The notes: generated from the letters alone by a model not told the origin. A DNA stretch of 64,000 bases from Symsagittifera roscoffensis (GCF_963678635.1 NC_087070.1:1-64000), one strand, 5' to 3'. Shown: positions 26,101 through 38,423, counted from the first letter of the stretch. Program-made: numbers and translations.

Positions 26101-27719
26101 TGTTGTTCTATGACTATAAATAGGCTGTCTCAGAGTCGAGAACGTTCTTCCGTGATTAAGTTGTTCTATGACTAAGTTATTCTGGAAAACTGTTCTATGT
26201 CTATAAATAGGCTGTGTCAGAGTCGAGAACGTTCTTCCATGATTAGGTTCTTCTATGACTAAGTTGTTCTGGAATGTTGTTCTATGACTATAAATGAGCT
26301 GTCTCAGAGTCGAGAACGTTCTTCCATGATTAAGTTGTCCAATGACTAAGTTGTTCTGGAAAGTTGTTCTATGACTATAAATAAGCTGTCTCAGAGTCGA
26401 GAACGTTCTTCCATGGTTAAATTGTTCGTTGAATAAGTTATTCTGGAAAGTTGTTCTATGACTATAAATAAGCTGTCTCAGAGTCGAGAACGTTCTTCCA
26501 TGATTAAGTTGTTCTATGACTAAGTTGTTCTGGAAAGTTGTTCTATGACTATAAATAAGCTGTCTCAGAGTCAAGAACGTTCTTCCATGATTAAATTGTT
26601 CTATGACTAAGTTGTTCTGGAATGTTGTTCTATGACTATAATTAAGCTGTCTCAGAGACGAGAACGTTCTTCCATGATTAAGTTGTTCTATGAGTAAGTT
26701 GTTCTGGAATGTTGTTTTATGACTATAATTAAGCTGTCTCAGAGTCGAGAACGTTCTTCCGTGATTAAGTTGTTCTATGACTAAGTTGTTCTGGAAAACT
26801 GTTCTATGACTATAAATAGGCTGTCTCAGAGTCGAGAACGTTCTTCCATGATTAAATTGTTCTATGACTAAGTTGTTCTGGAATGTTGTTCTATGACTAT
26901 AATTAAGCTGTCTCAGAGACGAGAACGTTCTTCCATGATTAAGTTGTTCTATGAGTAAGTTGTTCTGGAATGTTGTTCTATGACTATAAATAAGCTGTCT
27001 CAGAGTCGAGAACGTTCTTCCGTGATTAAGTTGTTCTATGACTAAGTTGTTCTGGAAAACTGTTCTATGACTATAAATAAGCTGTCTCAGAGTCGAGAAC
27101 GTTCTTCCATGATTCAGTTGTTCTATGACTAAGTCGTTCTGGAAAGTTGTTCTATGACTATAAATAAGCTGTCTCAGAGTCGAGAACGTTCTTTCATGAT
27201 TAAATTGTTCTATGGCTAAGTTGTTCTGGAATGTTGTTCTATGACTATAATTAAGCTGTCTCAAAGTCGAGAACGTTCTTCCATGATTAAGTTGTTCTAT
27301 GACTAAGTTGTTCTGGAAAGTTGTTCTATGACTATAAATAAGCTGTCTCAGAGTCGAGAACGTTCTTCCATGATTAAGTTGTCCTATGACTAAGTTGTTC
27401 TGGAAAGTTGTTCAATGACTATAAAAAAGCTGTCTCAGAGTCGAGAACGTTCTTCCATGGTTAAATTGTTCTATGACTAAGTTATTCTGGAAAGTTGTTC
27501 TATGACTATAAATAAGCTGTCTCAGAGTCGAGAACGTTCTTCCATGATTCAGTTGTTCTATGACTAAGTCGTTCTGGAAAGTTGTTCTATGACTATAAAT
27601 AAGCTGTCTCAGAGTCGAGAACATTCTTCATGATTAAATTGTTCTATGACTAAGATGTTCTGGAATGTTGTTCTATGACTATAATTAGGCTGTCTCAGAG
27701 ACGAGAACGTTCTTCCATG

Positions 27720-30050
27720 ATTTCAGTTGTTCTATGAGTAAGTTGTTCTGGAATGTTGTTCTATGACTATAAATAAGCTGTCTCAGAGTCGAGAACGTTC
27801 TACCGTGATTAAACTGTTCTTTGACTAAGTTGTTCTGGAAAACTGTTCTATGACTATAAATAGGCTGTGTCAGAGTCGAGAACGTCTTCCATGATTAAGT
27901 TGCTCTATGACTAAGTTGATCTGGAAAGTTGTTCTATGACTATAAATAAGCTGTCTCAGAGTCGAGAACGTTCTTCCAGGATTAAGTTGTTCTATGACTA
28001 AGTTGTTCTGGAATGTTGTTCTATGACTATAAATAAGCTGTCTCAGAATCGAGAACAATCTTCTATGTTTAAGTTGTTTTATGACCAAGTTGTTCTGGAA
28101 TGTTGTTCTATGACTATAAATAAGCTGTCTCAGAGTCGAGAACGTTCTTCCGTGATTAAATTGTTCTATGACGAAGTTGTTCTGGAATGTTGTTCTATGA
28201 CTATAAAAAAGCTGTCTCAGAGTCGAGAACGTTCTTCCATGATTAAGTTGTTCTATGACTAAGTCGTTCTGGAAAGTTGTTCTATGACTATAAATAAGCT
28301 GTCTCAGAGTCGAGAACATTCTTCATGATTAAATTGTTCTATGACTAAGATGTTCTGGAATGTTGTTCTATGACTATAATTAGGCTGTCTCAGAGACGAG
28401 AACGTTCTTCCATGATTTCAGTTGTTCTATGAGTAAGTTGTTCTGGAATGTTGTTCTATGACTATAAATAAGCTGTCTCAGAGTCGAGAACGTTCTACCG
28501 TGATTAAACTGTTCTTTGACTAAGTTGTTCTGGAAAACTGTTCTATGACTATAAATAGGCTGTCTCAGAGTCGAGAACGTTCTTCCGTGATTAAGTTGTT
28601 CTATGACTAAGTTGTTCTGGAATGATGTTCTATGACTATAAAAAAGCTGTCTCAGAGTCGAGAACGTTCTTCCAGGATTAAGTTGTTCTATGACTAAGTT
28701 GTTCTGGAATGTTGTTCTATGACTATAAATAAGCTGTCTCAGAATCGAGAACAATCTTCTATGTTTAAGTTGTTTTATGACCAAGTTGTTCTGGAATGTT
28801 GTTCTATGACTATAAATAAGCTGTCTCAGAGTCGAGAACGTTCTTCCGTGATTAAATTGTTCTATGACGAAGTTGTTCTGGAATGTTGTTCTATGACTAT
28901 AAAAAAGCTGTCTCAGAGTCGAGAACGTTCTTCCATGGTTAAGTTGTTCTATGACTAAGTTGTTCTGGAAAGTTGTTCTATGACTATAAATAAGCTGTCT
29001 CAGAGTCGAGAACGTTCTTCCATGATTAAGTTGATCTATGACTAAGTTGATCTGGAAAGTTGTTCTATGACTATAAATAAGCTGTCTCAGAGTCGAGAAC
29101 GTTCTTCCGTGATTAAGTTGTTCTATGACTAAGTTGTTCTGGAATGTTGTTCTATGACTATAAAAAAGCTGTCTCAGAGTCGAGAACGTTCTTCCATGAT
29201 TAAGTTGTTCTATGACTAAGTTGTTCTGGAATGTTGTTCTATGACTATAAATAAGCTGTCTCAGAATCGAGAACAATCTTCCATGTTTAAGTTGTTTTAT
29301 GACCAAGTTGTTCTGGAATGTTGTTCTATGACTATAAATAAGCTGTCTCAGAGTCGAGAACGTTCTTCCGTGATTTAATTGTTCTATGACGAAGTTGTTC
29401 TGGAATGTTGTTCTATGACTATAAAAAAGCTGTCTCAGAGTCGAGAACGTTCTTCCATGGTTAAGTTGTTCTATGACTAAGTTGTTCTGGAAAGTTATTC
29501 TATGACTATAAATAAGCTGTCTCAGAGTCGAGAACGTTCTTCCATGATTAAGTTGATCTATGACTAAGTTGATCTGGAAAGTTGTTCTATGACTATAAAT
29601 AAGCTGTCTCAGAGTCGAGAACGTTCTTCCGTGATTAAGTTGTTCTATGACTAAGTTGTTCTGGAATGTTGTTCTATGACTATAAAAAAGCTGTCTCAGA
29701 GTCGAGAACGTTCTTCCGTGATTAAGTTGTTCTATGACTAAGTTGTTCTGGAATGTTGTTCTATGACTATAAATAAGCTGTCTCAGAATCGAGAACAATC
29801 TTCCATGTTTAAGTTGTTTTATGACCAAGTTGTTCTGGAATGTTGTTCTATGACTATAAATAAGCTGTCTCAGAGTCGAGAACGTTCTTCCGTGATTTAA
29901 TTGTTCTATGACGAAGTTGTTCTGGAATGTTGTTCTATGACTATAAAAAAGCTGTCTCAGAGTCGAGAACGTTCTTCCATGGTTAAGTTGTTCTATGACT
30001 AAGTTGTTCTGGAAAGTTATTCTATGACTATAAATAAGCTGTCTCAGAGT
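27720..30050. repeat. 8-mer then 6-mer higher-order repeats
   Basis: The variant CAGAATCGAGAACAATCTTC occurs at 28041, 28737, 29259 and 29781. The spacings are exactly 696 bp (8 monomers), 522 bp and 522 bp (6 monomers). Precise multiples and near-identical content make this the youngest-looking, most homogeneous part of the left array. It holds the longest satellite open frame (reverse strand, 28380-29828, 482 codons), simply because frame-breaking indels have not yet accumulated. Confidence 0.88.
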
Positions 30051-33000
30051 CGAGAACGTTCTTCCATGATTAAATTGTTCTATGACTAAGTTGTTCTGGA
30101 ATGTTATTCTATGACTATAATTAAGCTGTCTCAGAGACGAGAACGTTCTTCCATGATTCAGTTGTTCTATGAGTAAGTTGTTCTGGAATGTTGTTCTATG
30201 ACTATAAATAAGCTGTCTCAGAGTCGAGAACGTTCTTCCGTGATTAAGTTGTTCTATGACTAAGTTGTTCTGGAAAACTGTTCTATGACTATAAATAGGC
30301 TATCTCAGAGTCGAGAACGTTCTTCCATGATTAAGTTGCTCTATGACTAAGTTGATCTGGAAAAATGATCTATGACTTTAAATAAGCTGTCTCAGAGTCG
30401 AGAACGTTCTTCCATGATTAAGTTGTTCTATGACTAAGTTGTTCTGGAATGTTGTTATATGACTATAAATAAGCTGTCTCAGAATCGAGAACGTTCTTCC
30501 ACGATTAAGTTGTTTTATGACCAAGTTGTTCTGGAATGTTGTTCTATGACTATAAATGAGCTGTCTCAGAGTCGAGAACGTTCTTCCGTTTTTAAATTGT
30601 TCAATGACTAAGTTGTTCTGGAATGTTGTTCTCTGACTATAAAAAAGCTGTCTCAGAGTCGAGAACGTTCTTCCATGATTAAGTTGTTCTATGACTAAGT
30701 TGTTCTGGAAAGTTGTTCTATGACTATAAATAAGCTGTCTCAGAGTCGAGAACGTTCTTCCATGATTAAGTTGTTCTATGACTAAGTTGTTCTGGAAAGT
30801 TGTTCTATGACTATAAATAAGCTGTCTCAGAGTCGAGAACGTTCTTCCATGATTAAATTGTTCTATGACTAAGTTGTTCTGGAATGTTGATCTATGACTA
30901 TAATCAAGCTGTCTCAGAGACGAGAACGTTCTTCCATGATTCAGTTCTTCTATGAGTAAGTTGTTCTGGAATGTTGTTCTATGACTATAAATAAGCTGTC
31001 TCAGAGTCGAGAACGTTCTTCCGTGATTAAGTTGTTCTATGACTAAGTTGTTCTGGAAAACTGTTCTATGACTATAAATAAGCTGTCTCAGAGTCGAGAA
31101 CGTTCTTCCATGATTAAGTTGCCCTATGACTAAGTTGATCTGGAAAAATGTTCTATGACTTTAAACAAGCTGTCTCAGAGTCGAGAAAGTTCTTCCGTGA
31201 TTAAGTTGTTCTATGACTAAGTTGTTCTGGAACGTTGTTCTATGACTATAAATAAGCTGTCTCAGAGTCGAGAACGTTCTTCCGTGATTAAGTTGTTCTA
31301 TGACTAAGTTGTTCTGGAAAACTGTTCTATGACTATAAATAGGCTGTGTCAGAGTCGAGAACGTTCTTCCATGATTAAATTGTTCTATGACTAAGTTGTT
31401 CTGGAATGTTGTTCTATGACTATAATTAAGCTGTCTCAGACTCAGAGACGAGAACGTTCTTCCATGATTCAGTTGTTCTATGAGTAAGTTGTTCTGGAAT
31501 GTTGTTCTATGACTATAAATAAGCTGTCTCAGAGTCGAGAACGTTCTTCCGTGATTAAATTGATCTATGACTAAGTTGTTCTGGAAAACTGTTCTATGAC
31601 TATAAATAGGCTGTGTCAGAGTCGAGAACGTTCTTCCATGATTAAGTTGCTCTATGACTAAGTTGTTCTGGAACGTTGTTCTATGACTATAAATAAGCTG
31701 TCTCAGAGTCGAGAACGTTCTTCCATAATTCAGTTGTTCTATGACTAAGTTGTTCTGGAACGTTGTTCTATGACTATAAATAAGCTGTCTCAGACTCAGA
31801 GACGAGAACGTTCTTCCATGATTCAGTTGTTCTATGAGTAAGTTGTTCTGGAATGTTGTTCTATGACTATAAATAAGCTGTCTCAGAGTCGAGAACGTTC
31901 TTCCGTGATTAAGTTGTTCGATTACTAAGTTGTTCTGGAAAGTTGTTCTATGACTATAAATAAGTGTCTCAGAGTCGAGAACGTTCTTCCATGATTAAGT
32001 TGCTCTATGACTAAGTTGATCTGGAAATATGTTCTATGACTATAAATAAGCTGTCTCAGAGTCGAGAACGTTCTTCCATGATTAAGTTACTCTATGACTA
32101 AGTTGTTTTGGAAAGTTGTTCTATGACTATAAATAAGTGTCTCAGAGTCGAGAACGTTCTTCCATGATTAAGTTGCTCTATGACTAAGTTGATCTGGAAA
32201 AATGTTCTATGACTATAAATAAGCCGTCTCAGAGTCGAGAACGTTCTTCCATGATTCAGTTGTTCTATGAGTAAGTTGTTCTGGAATGTTGTTCTATGAC
32301 TATAAATAAGCTGTCTCAGAGTCGAGAACGTTCTTCCGTGATTAAGTTGTTCTATGACTAAGTTGTTCTAGAAAACTGTTCTATGACTATAAATAGGCTG
32401 TGTCAGAGTCGAGAACGTTCTTCCATGATTAAGGTGCTCTATGAATAAGTTGATCTGGAAAAATGTTCTATGACTTTAAACAAGCTGTCTCAGAGTCGAG
32501 AACATTCTTCCGTGATTAAGTTGTTCTATGACTAAGTTGTTCTGGAACGTTGTTCTATGACTATAAATAAGCTGTCTCAGAGTCGAGAACGTTCTTCCGT
32601 GATTAAGTTGTTCTATGACTAAGTTGTTCTGGAAAACTGTTCTAAGACTATAAATAGGCTGTGTCAGATTCGAGAACGTTCTTCCATGATTAAATTGTTC
32701 TATGACTAAGTTGTTCTGGAATGTTATTCTATGATTATAATTAAGCTGTCTCAGACTCAGAGACGAGAACGTTCTTCCATGATTAAGTTGTTCTATGAGT
32801 AAGTTGTTCTGGAATGTTGTTCTATGACTATAAATAAGCTGTCTCAGAGTCGAGAACGTTCTTCCGTGATTAAGTTGTTCTATGACTAAGTTGTTCTGGA
32901 ATGTTGTACTATGACTATAAATAAGCTGTCTCAGAGTCGAGAACGTTCTTCCGTTATTAAGTTGTTCTATGACTAAGTTGTTCTGGAAAACTGTTCTATG

Positions 33001-33240
33001 ACTATAAATAAGCTGTCTCAGAGTCGAGAACGTTCTTCCGTGATTAAGTTGTTCTATGACTAAGTTGTTCTGGAAAACTGTTCTATGACTGTAAATAGGC
33101 TGTGTCGGAGTCGAGAACGTTCTTCCATGATTAAGTTGCTCTATGACTAAGTTGATCTGGAAAAATGTTCTATGACTATAAATAAGCTGTCTCAGAGTCG
33201 AGAACGTTCTTCCGTGATTAAGTTGTTCTATGACTAAGTT

Positions 33241-35200
33241 GTTCTGGAATGTTGCACTATGACTATTAATAAGCTGTCTCAGAGTCGAGAACGTTCTTCC
33301 GTTATTAAGTTGTTCTATGACTAAGTTGTTCTGGAAAACTGTTCTATGACTATAAATAAGCTGTCTCAGAGTCGAGAACGTTCTTCCGTGATTAAGTTGT
33401 TCTATGACTAATTGTTCTGGAAAACTGTTCTATGACTGTAAATAGGCTGTGTCGGAGTCGAGAACGTTCTTCCATGATTAAGTTGCTCTATGACTAAGTT
33501 GATCTGGAAGAATGTTCTATGACTATAAATAAGCTGTCTCAGAGTCGAGAACGTTCTTCCGTGATTAAGTTGTTCTATGACTAAGTTGTTCTGGAATGTT
33601 GTACTATGACTATAAATAGGCTGTGTCAGAGTCGAGAACGTTCTTCCATGATTAAGTTGCTCTATGACTAAGTTGATCTGGAAAGTTGTTCTATGACTAT
33701 AAATAAGCTGTCTCAGAGTCGAGAACGTTCTTCTATGATTAAGTTGCTCTATGACTAAGTTGTTCTGGAAAGTTGTTCTATGACTATAAATAAGCTCTCT
33801 CAGAGTCGAGAACGTTCTTCCATGATTAAGTTGTTCAATGACTAAGTTGTTCTGGAATGTTGTTCTATGGCCATAAACAAGCTGTCTCAGAGTCGAGAAC
33901 GTTCTTCCATGATTAAGTTGTTCAATGACTAAGTTGTTCTGGAATGTTATTCTATGGCCATAAAGAAGCTGTCTCAGAGTCGAGAACCATCTTCCATGAC
34001 TAAGTTGTCCTATGACTAAGTTAATCTGGAAAGTTGTTCTGTGACTATAAATAAGCTGTATTAGAGTCGAGAACTTTCTTCGGTGATTAAGTTGTTCTAT
34101 GACTAAGTTGTTCTGGAAAGTTGTTCTATGACTATAAATAAGCTGTCTCAGAGTCGAGAACGTTCTTCTATGATTAAGTTGCTCTATGACTAAGTTGTTC
34201 TGGAAAGTTGTTCTATGACTATAAATAAGCTCTCTCAGAGTCGAGAACGTTCTTCCATGATTAAGTTGTTCAATGACTAAGTTGTTCTGGAATGTTGTTC
34301 TATGGCCATAAACAAGCTGTCTTAGAGTCGAGAACTTTCTTCGGTGATTAAGTTGTTCTATGACTAAGTTGTTCTGGAATGTTGCACTATGACTATTAAT
34401 AAGCTGTCTCAGAGTCGAGAACGTTCTTCCGTTATTAAGTTGTTCTATGACTAAGTTGTTCTGGAAAACTGTTCTATGACTATAAATAAGCTGTCTCAGA
34501 GTCGAGAACGTTCTTCCGTGATTAAGTTGTTCTATGACTAATTGTTCTGGAAAACTGTTCTATGACTGTAAATAGGCTGTGTCGGAGTCGAGAACGTTCT
34601 TCCATGATTAAGTTGCTCTATGACTAAGTTGATCTGGAAAAATGTTCTATGACTATAAATAAGCTGTCTCAGAGTCGAGAACGTTCTTCCGTGATTAAGT
34701 TGTTCTATGACTAAGTTGTTCTGGAATGTTGTACTATGACTATAAATAGGCTGTGTCAGAGTCGAGAACGTTCTTCCATGATTAAGTTGCTCTATGACTA
34801 AGTTGATCTGGAAAGTTGTTCTATGACTATAAATAAGCTGTCTCAGAGTCGAGAACGTTCTTCTATGATTAAGTTGCTCTATGACTAAGTTGTTCTGGAA
34901 AGTTGTTCTATGACTATAAATAAGCTCTCTCAGAGTCGAGAACGTTCTTCCATGATTAAGTTGTTCAATGACTAAGTTGTTCTGGAATGTTGTTCTATGG
35001 CCATAAACAAGCTGTCTCAGAGTCGAGAACGTTCTTCCATGATTAAGTTGTTCAATGACTAAGTTGTTCTGGAATGTTATTCTATGGCCATAAAGAAGCT
35101 GTCTCAGAGTCGAGAACCATCTTCCATGACTAAGTTGTCCTATGACTAAGTTAATCTGGAAAGTTTTTCTGTGACTATAAATAAGCTGTCTTAGAGTCGA
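33241..35200. repeat. 13-mer higher-order repeat, two copies
   Basis: The monomer with GGAATGTTGCACTATGACTA occurs at 33241 and 34371, 1130 bp apart (13 x 87 minus 1). Both copies share a one-base deletion (GACTAATTGTTCTGG), the TGTGTCGGAGTCG variant and the TAAGCTCTCTCAG variant. Copy 2 ends with a TCTTCGGTGATTAAG monomer near 35210 that also precedes it near 34340. Confidence 0.82.
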
Positions 35201-36557
35201 GAACTTTCTTCGGTGATTAAGTTGTTCTATGACTAAGTTGTTCTGGAAAGTTGTTCTATGACTATAAATAAGCTGTCTCAGAGTCGAGAACGTTCTTCCA
35301 TGATTAAGTTGTTCAATGACTAAGTTGTTCTGGAATGTTTTTCTATGGCTATAGATAAGCTGTCTCAGAGTCGAGAACGTTCTTCCATGGTTAAGTTGTA
35401 CTATGACTGAGTTGTCCTGGAATGTTGTTTTATGACTATAAATAAGCTGTCTAAAGGTCGAGAATTTTCTTCCATGATTAAGCTGTTCTATGACTAAGTT
35501 GTTCTGGAAAGTTTATCTATGACTATAATTAAGCTGTCTCAGAGTCGAGAACGTTCTTCCATGATTAAGTTGTTCTATGAATAAGTTGTTCTGGAATGTT
35601 GTTTCAATGACTATAAATAAGCTGTTTCAGAGTCGAGGACGTTCTTCCACGATGAATTTTTTCTATGCCTAAGTTGTTCTGGAAAGTTGTTCTTTGACTG
35701 AAATTTAGCTGTCTCAGAGTCGAGAACGTTCTTCCATGATTAGGTTGTTCTATGACTAAGTTGTTCTGGAAAGTTGTTCTATGACTATAAATAAGCTGTC
35801 TCAGAGTCGAGAACGTTCTTCCATGATTAAGTTGTCCTATGACTAAGTATTTCTGGAAAGTTGTTCTTTGACTATAAATAAGCTGTCTCAGAGTCGAGAA
35901 CGTTCTTCCATGGTTAAATTGTTCTATGACTAAGTTATTCTGGAAAGTTGTTCTATGACTATAAATAAGCTGTCTCAGAGTCGAGAACGTTCTTCCATGA
36001 TTAAGTTGTTCTATGGCTAAGTTGTTCTGGAAAGTAGTTCTATGACTATAAATAAGCTGTCTCAGAGTCGAGAACGTTCTTCCATGATTAAATTGTTCTA
36101 TGACTAAGTTGTTCTGGAATGTTGTTCTATGACTATAATTAAGCTGTCTCAGAGACGAGAACGTTCTTCCATGTTTAAGTTGCTCTATGAGTAAGTTGTT
36201 CTGGAATGTTGTTCTATGACTACAAATAGGCTGTGTCAGAGTCGAGAACGTTCTTCCATGATTAAGTTGTTCAATGACTAAGTTGTTCTGGAATGTTGTT
36301 CTATGGCCATAAACAAGCTGTCTCAGAGTCGAGAACGTTCTTCCATGATTAAGTTGTTCAATGACTAAGTTGTTCTGGAATGTATTCTATGGCCATAAAT
36401 AAGCTGTCTCAGAGTCGAGAACCATCTTCCATGACTAAGTTGTACTATGACTAAGTTAATCTGGAAATTTGTTCTATGACTATAAATAAGCTGTCTTAGA
36501 GTCGAGAACGTTCTTCCATGATTAAGTTGTTCTATGCCTAAGTTGTTCTGGAAAGTT

Positions 36558-36728
36558 AAACTCCATCTAACTAACAACCCACTTATTTGTAAGTGCTGAA
36601 GTTACTTGTTAACTTACAACATAGTTGCCTTTTCCAAGAGAACGACTCGTCATAAAACCAATGTACTCTAGATCTACTGAGACTAAGAGATATAAGAGTA
36701 AGATTAAGATCGGTATTAGACTAAGAAA
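36558..36728. other. Island left flank, no gene seen
   Basis: The satellite stops abruptly after TTCTGGAAAGTT and unique AT-rich DNA begins. There is no homology to the amplicon units until TTGCACGAATC at 36729. No gene, tRNA or clear transposon terminus was found. Confidence 0.7.
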
Positions 36729-37664
36729 TTGCACGAATCTATCCGACCGAAACTAAGATCGGACGGTGTATCCTATCTGAAAATACTCTATGAGTACAGG
36801 CCAAAGGTCATAACTCCGTTTGTTGCAACACTAAAGAAAAACGTTTTTTTTAATGTCAATCAATTTCACGTTTCCGCTGAAAAAGTAAACAACAGCTGTC
36901 AGTTTTTGTCAGAATTTGTGCTGCACGTATATATGCCCTTTTTTAGGTTTCCTTTTTCAGTATTGCAAGCTATAGCCATAATTACCTAATTAACTGCTGC
37001 TGAAAACAGACTTCTTAAAAATTTGAATTGCGAAAAAAAAACAATTCAATATTTTCAGTTCAATGGATTCAAAGATTCGAGTTAAAAAAAGTTCCAACAA
37101 TTTTTATCATTTTTTTCAACAATTTTAATTTTTTAAATGAACATCTCTGCTATGTATCTGTTTTTCAGCAGTTTTTGGCATTTATGGGTATATTCTTCAG
37201 CTTTCAAAAAAGAAGTTACCATTAATCGGCATATATATTTGATATATATTGATATAATTCAGACAAAACACAAAAAATTACAAAAAAAAATGAAAAACAA
37301 AAGTGTAAAGCGGATTACAGAAGAAATTTTGGTTTTACCTATGGAAAATGCTAAGCAAGCTGTTTTTTTGCTACTTTCTATCATGAAATGATATTGAACT
37401 GTATGGTAAGTATTTTGTTTTTCTAATGGCACCGCCTAAATTGCGTTTTTTAAGAACTCAGGTAATTCATAGCAGCATAGGGTGTTATGATGTAAGACAA
37501 ATATAGAAAAACCTAAATATAATCAAAACAACTGTTATCGGTCATATCAACTCGCTCTGGAGTTTCATTTTTATCATTACTATCATCAGTTTTGGCTCAC
37601 CATTACTATCATAAGAGTCTGATAAGGTCTTTTGGCTGAGTCCGATACAAAAGAACAGCTCGTT
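36729..37664 (+). other. U1 leader: candidate 5' region with splice-like sites
   Basis: About 0.94 kb of AT-rich sequence repeated at the head of every unit. It contains GTATG|GTAAGTATTTTG, a textbook 5' splice site, at 37406, and T-rich tracts ending in CAG near 36960 and 37170. A TATATATTTGATATATATTG block lies near 37230. Short open frames here have no recognisable domains and their reading frames are not maintained between units. It may be the promoter, 5' UTR or small upstream exons of the sulfotransferase, or the remains of another gene. Confidence 0.4.
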
Positions 37665-38026
37665 AAAAGCACCAAACAAAGTTTAAGAAGAAACTTATAA
37701 TTTAATTGTAGATTTGAACTTCTTTTACTTGTCGTTGCACATTGATCAAAAGGTAAACTACAACGTATTAAAAATAACAAAAAAGTTTGAAAAATATACC
37801 ATTATTTGAGACGTTATCTTAAACCATTTCTTTGTGTTTTAAACTAAAAGCACCAACTACAGTTTATGAATAAAACTTATAATATAATTGTAGACTTGAA
37901 CTTCTTTTAATTGTCGTTGCACATTGATCAAAAGGTAAACTACAACGTATTAAAAATAACAAAAAAGTTTGAAAAATGTGCCATTGTTTGAGAAGTTATC
38001 TTAAGGAATTTCTTTGTGTTTTAACT
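37665..38026 (+). repeat. 181-bp tandem duplication spanning the exon-1 start, U1
   Basis: The segment AAAAGCACCAA to TTCTTTGTGTTTTAA is present twice, at 37665-37845 and 37846-38026 (offset 181). The second copy carries the ATG used by exon 1 at 37976. The first carries ATA at the matching place, followed by a vestige of the same N-terminus (Y-H-Y-L-R-R-Y-L-K-P-F-L-C-V-L) and a stop. The upstream region and start codon were therefore duplicated and one start decayed. U2 shares the duplication; U3 and U4 have a single copy. Confidence 0.85.
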
Positions 38027-38423
38027 TTTGCTGTTCTGTCAGTTATTATATTTCCCACAGAATACGGAATTAGGTTTGATCGATTGCAACACTTGCTAAA
38101 ACGGAAACCAGTTTTACCCCCAGTTCTGACCAATTTTACTCAACAAATTTTGCCCAAGTTCACCCCAATTGATCGATTCGTTACTTCAGGACAGCTGCTC
38201 AACAATAGTTATTATTTTGATACAATATTCAGAAAAAATCGATCCTATTTGTTTGACGTTGAGTCCCAGTTATCTGATCCTGTTCAAAGAGCAAAACTAC
38301 GTAAAAATTATCTCAACAACTTCTGCGACTCAGCTGCTTCTGATTATTTAACGCTTCCAAAGGAAAAATTAGTTGTCCCATTAGAAGACTTTGGTTACTT
38401 CGATTGCGTAATACCAAAAACAG
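37976..38423 (+). CDS. Carbohydrate sulfotransferase 5' exon, U1 (intact)
   Basis: An open frame of 149 codons plus one base, ATG to a candidate donor CAG|GTTCGTG at 38424. Residues 1-11 form a short basic cytoplasmic tail and about 12-26 (F-L-C-V-L-T-F-A-V-L-S-V-I-I-F) a membrane anchor, the type II layout of Golgi sulfotransferases. The lumenal stem follows. The exon ends in Y-F-D-C-V-I-P-K-T-G, which matches the start of the 5'-phosphosulfate-binding loop (P-K-x-G-x-T) of the Sulfotransfer_2 family (chondroitin/HNK-1/dermatan type enzymes that move sulfate from PAPS to glycans). The frame otherwise runs on to a stop at 38464, giving 162 residues without the catalytic second half. This is the only copy with an intact start, anchor and frame. 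The family call rests on anchor plus one motif, so it is moderate. Without a joined 3' exon it cannot be an active enzyme. Confidence 0.6.

Larger units (their letters stand above)
1..36557. repeat. 87-bp tandem satellite, left array
   Basis: About 420 head-to-tail monomers of 87 bp, continuing beyond the window. A typical monomer reads as five sub-blocks, each starting TTCT/TCT and most ending (A)GTTG or GCTG, of 16, 13, 22, 17 and 19 bp; the simplest is TTCTATGACTAAGTTG. G+C of the consensus is about 36% (31 of 87 by hand count). Because 87 = 3 x 29, both strands show long open frames of a 29-residue repeat. Single-base indels (for example CTCAGGTCGAG near 5071, 5940, 6201 and 6809) and simultaneous openness of both strands argue against coding. 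Variant monomers (GGCCATAAA, GAACCATCTTCC, GTGATTAAG types) are interspersed and define the higher-order structure. No family name is recognised. Likely heterochromatic. Confidence 0.97.

Noticed and set aside
2656-29828. Many 70-482-codon open frames in the left array as repeat-protein genes
   Set aside because: They follow from an 87-bp (3 x 29) tandem period with few stops. Both strands are open in places, and single-base indels shift the frame between neighbouring monomers. They start at satellite-internal codons and have no gene-like ends.
1-36557. CRISPR-like array
   Set aside because: Units are contiguous near-identical 87-mers with no unique spacers, and the genome is eukaryotic.
38169-38351. 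60-codon frame overlapping exon 1 (also 42526, 46546, 50762)
   Set aside because: A shifted frame of the sulfotransferase exon, with no independent features.
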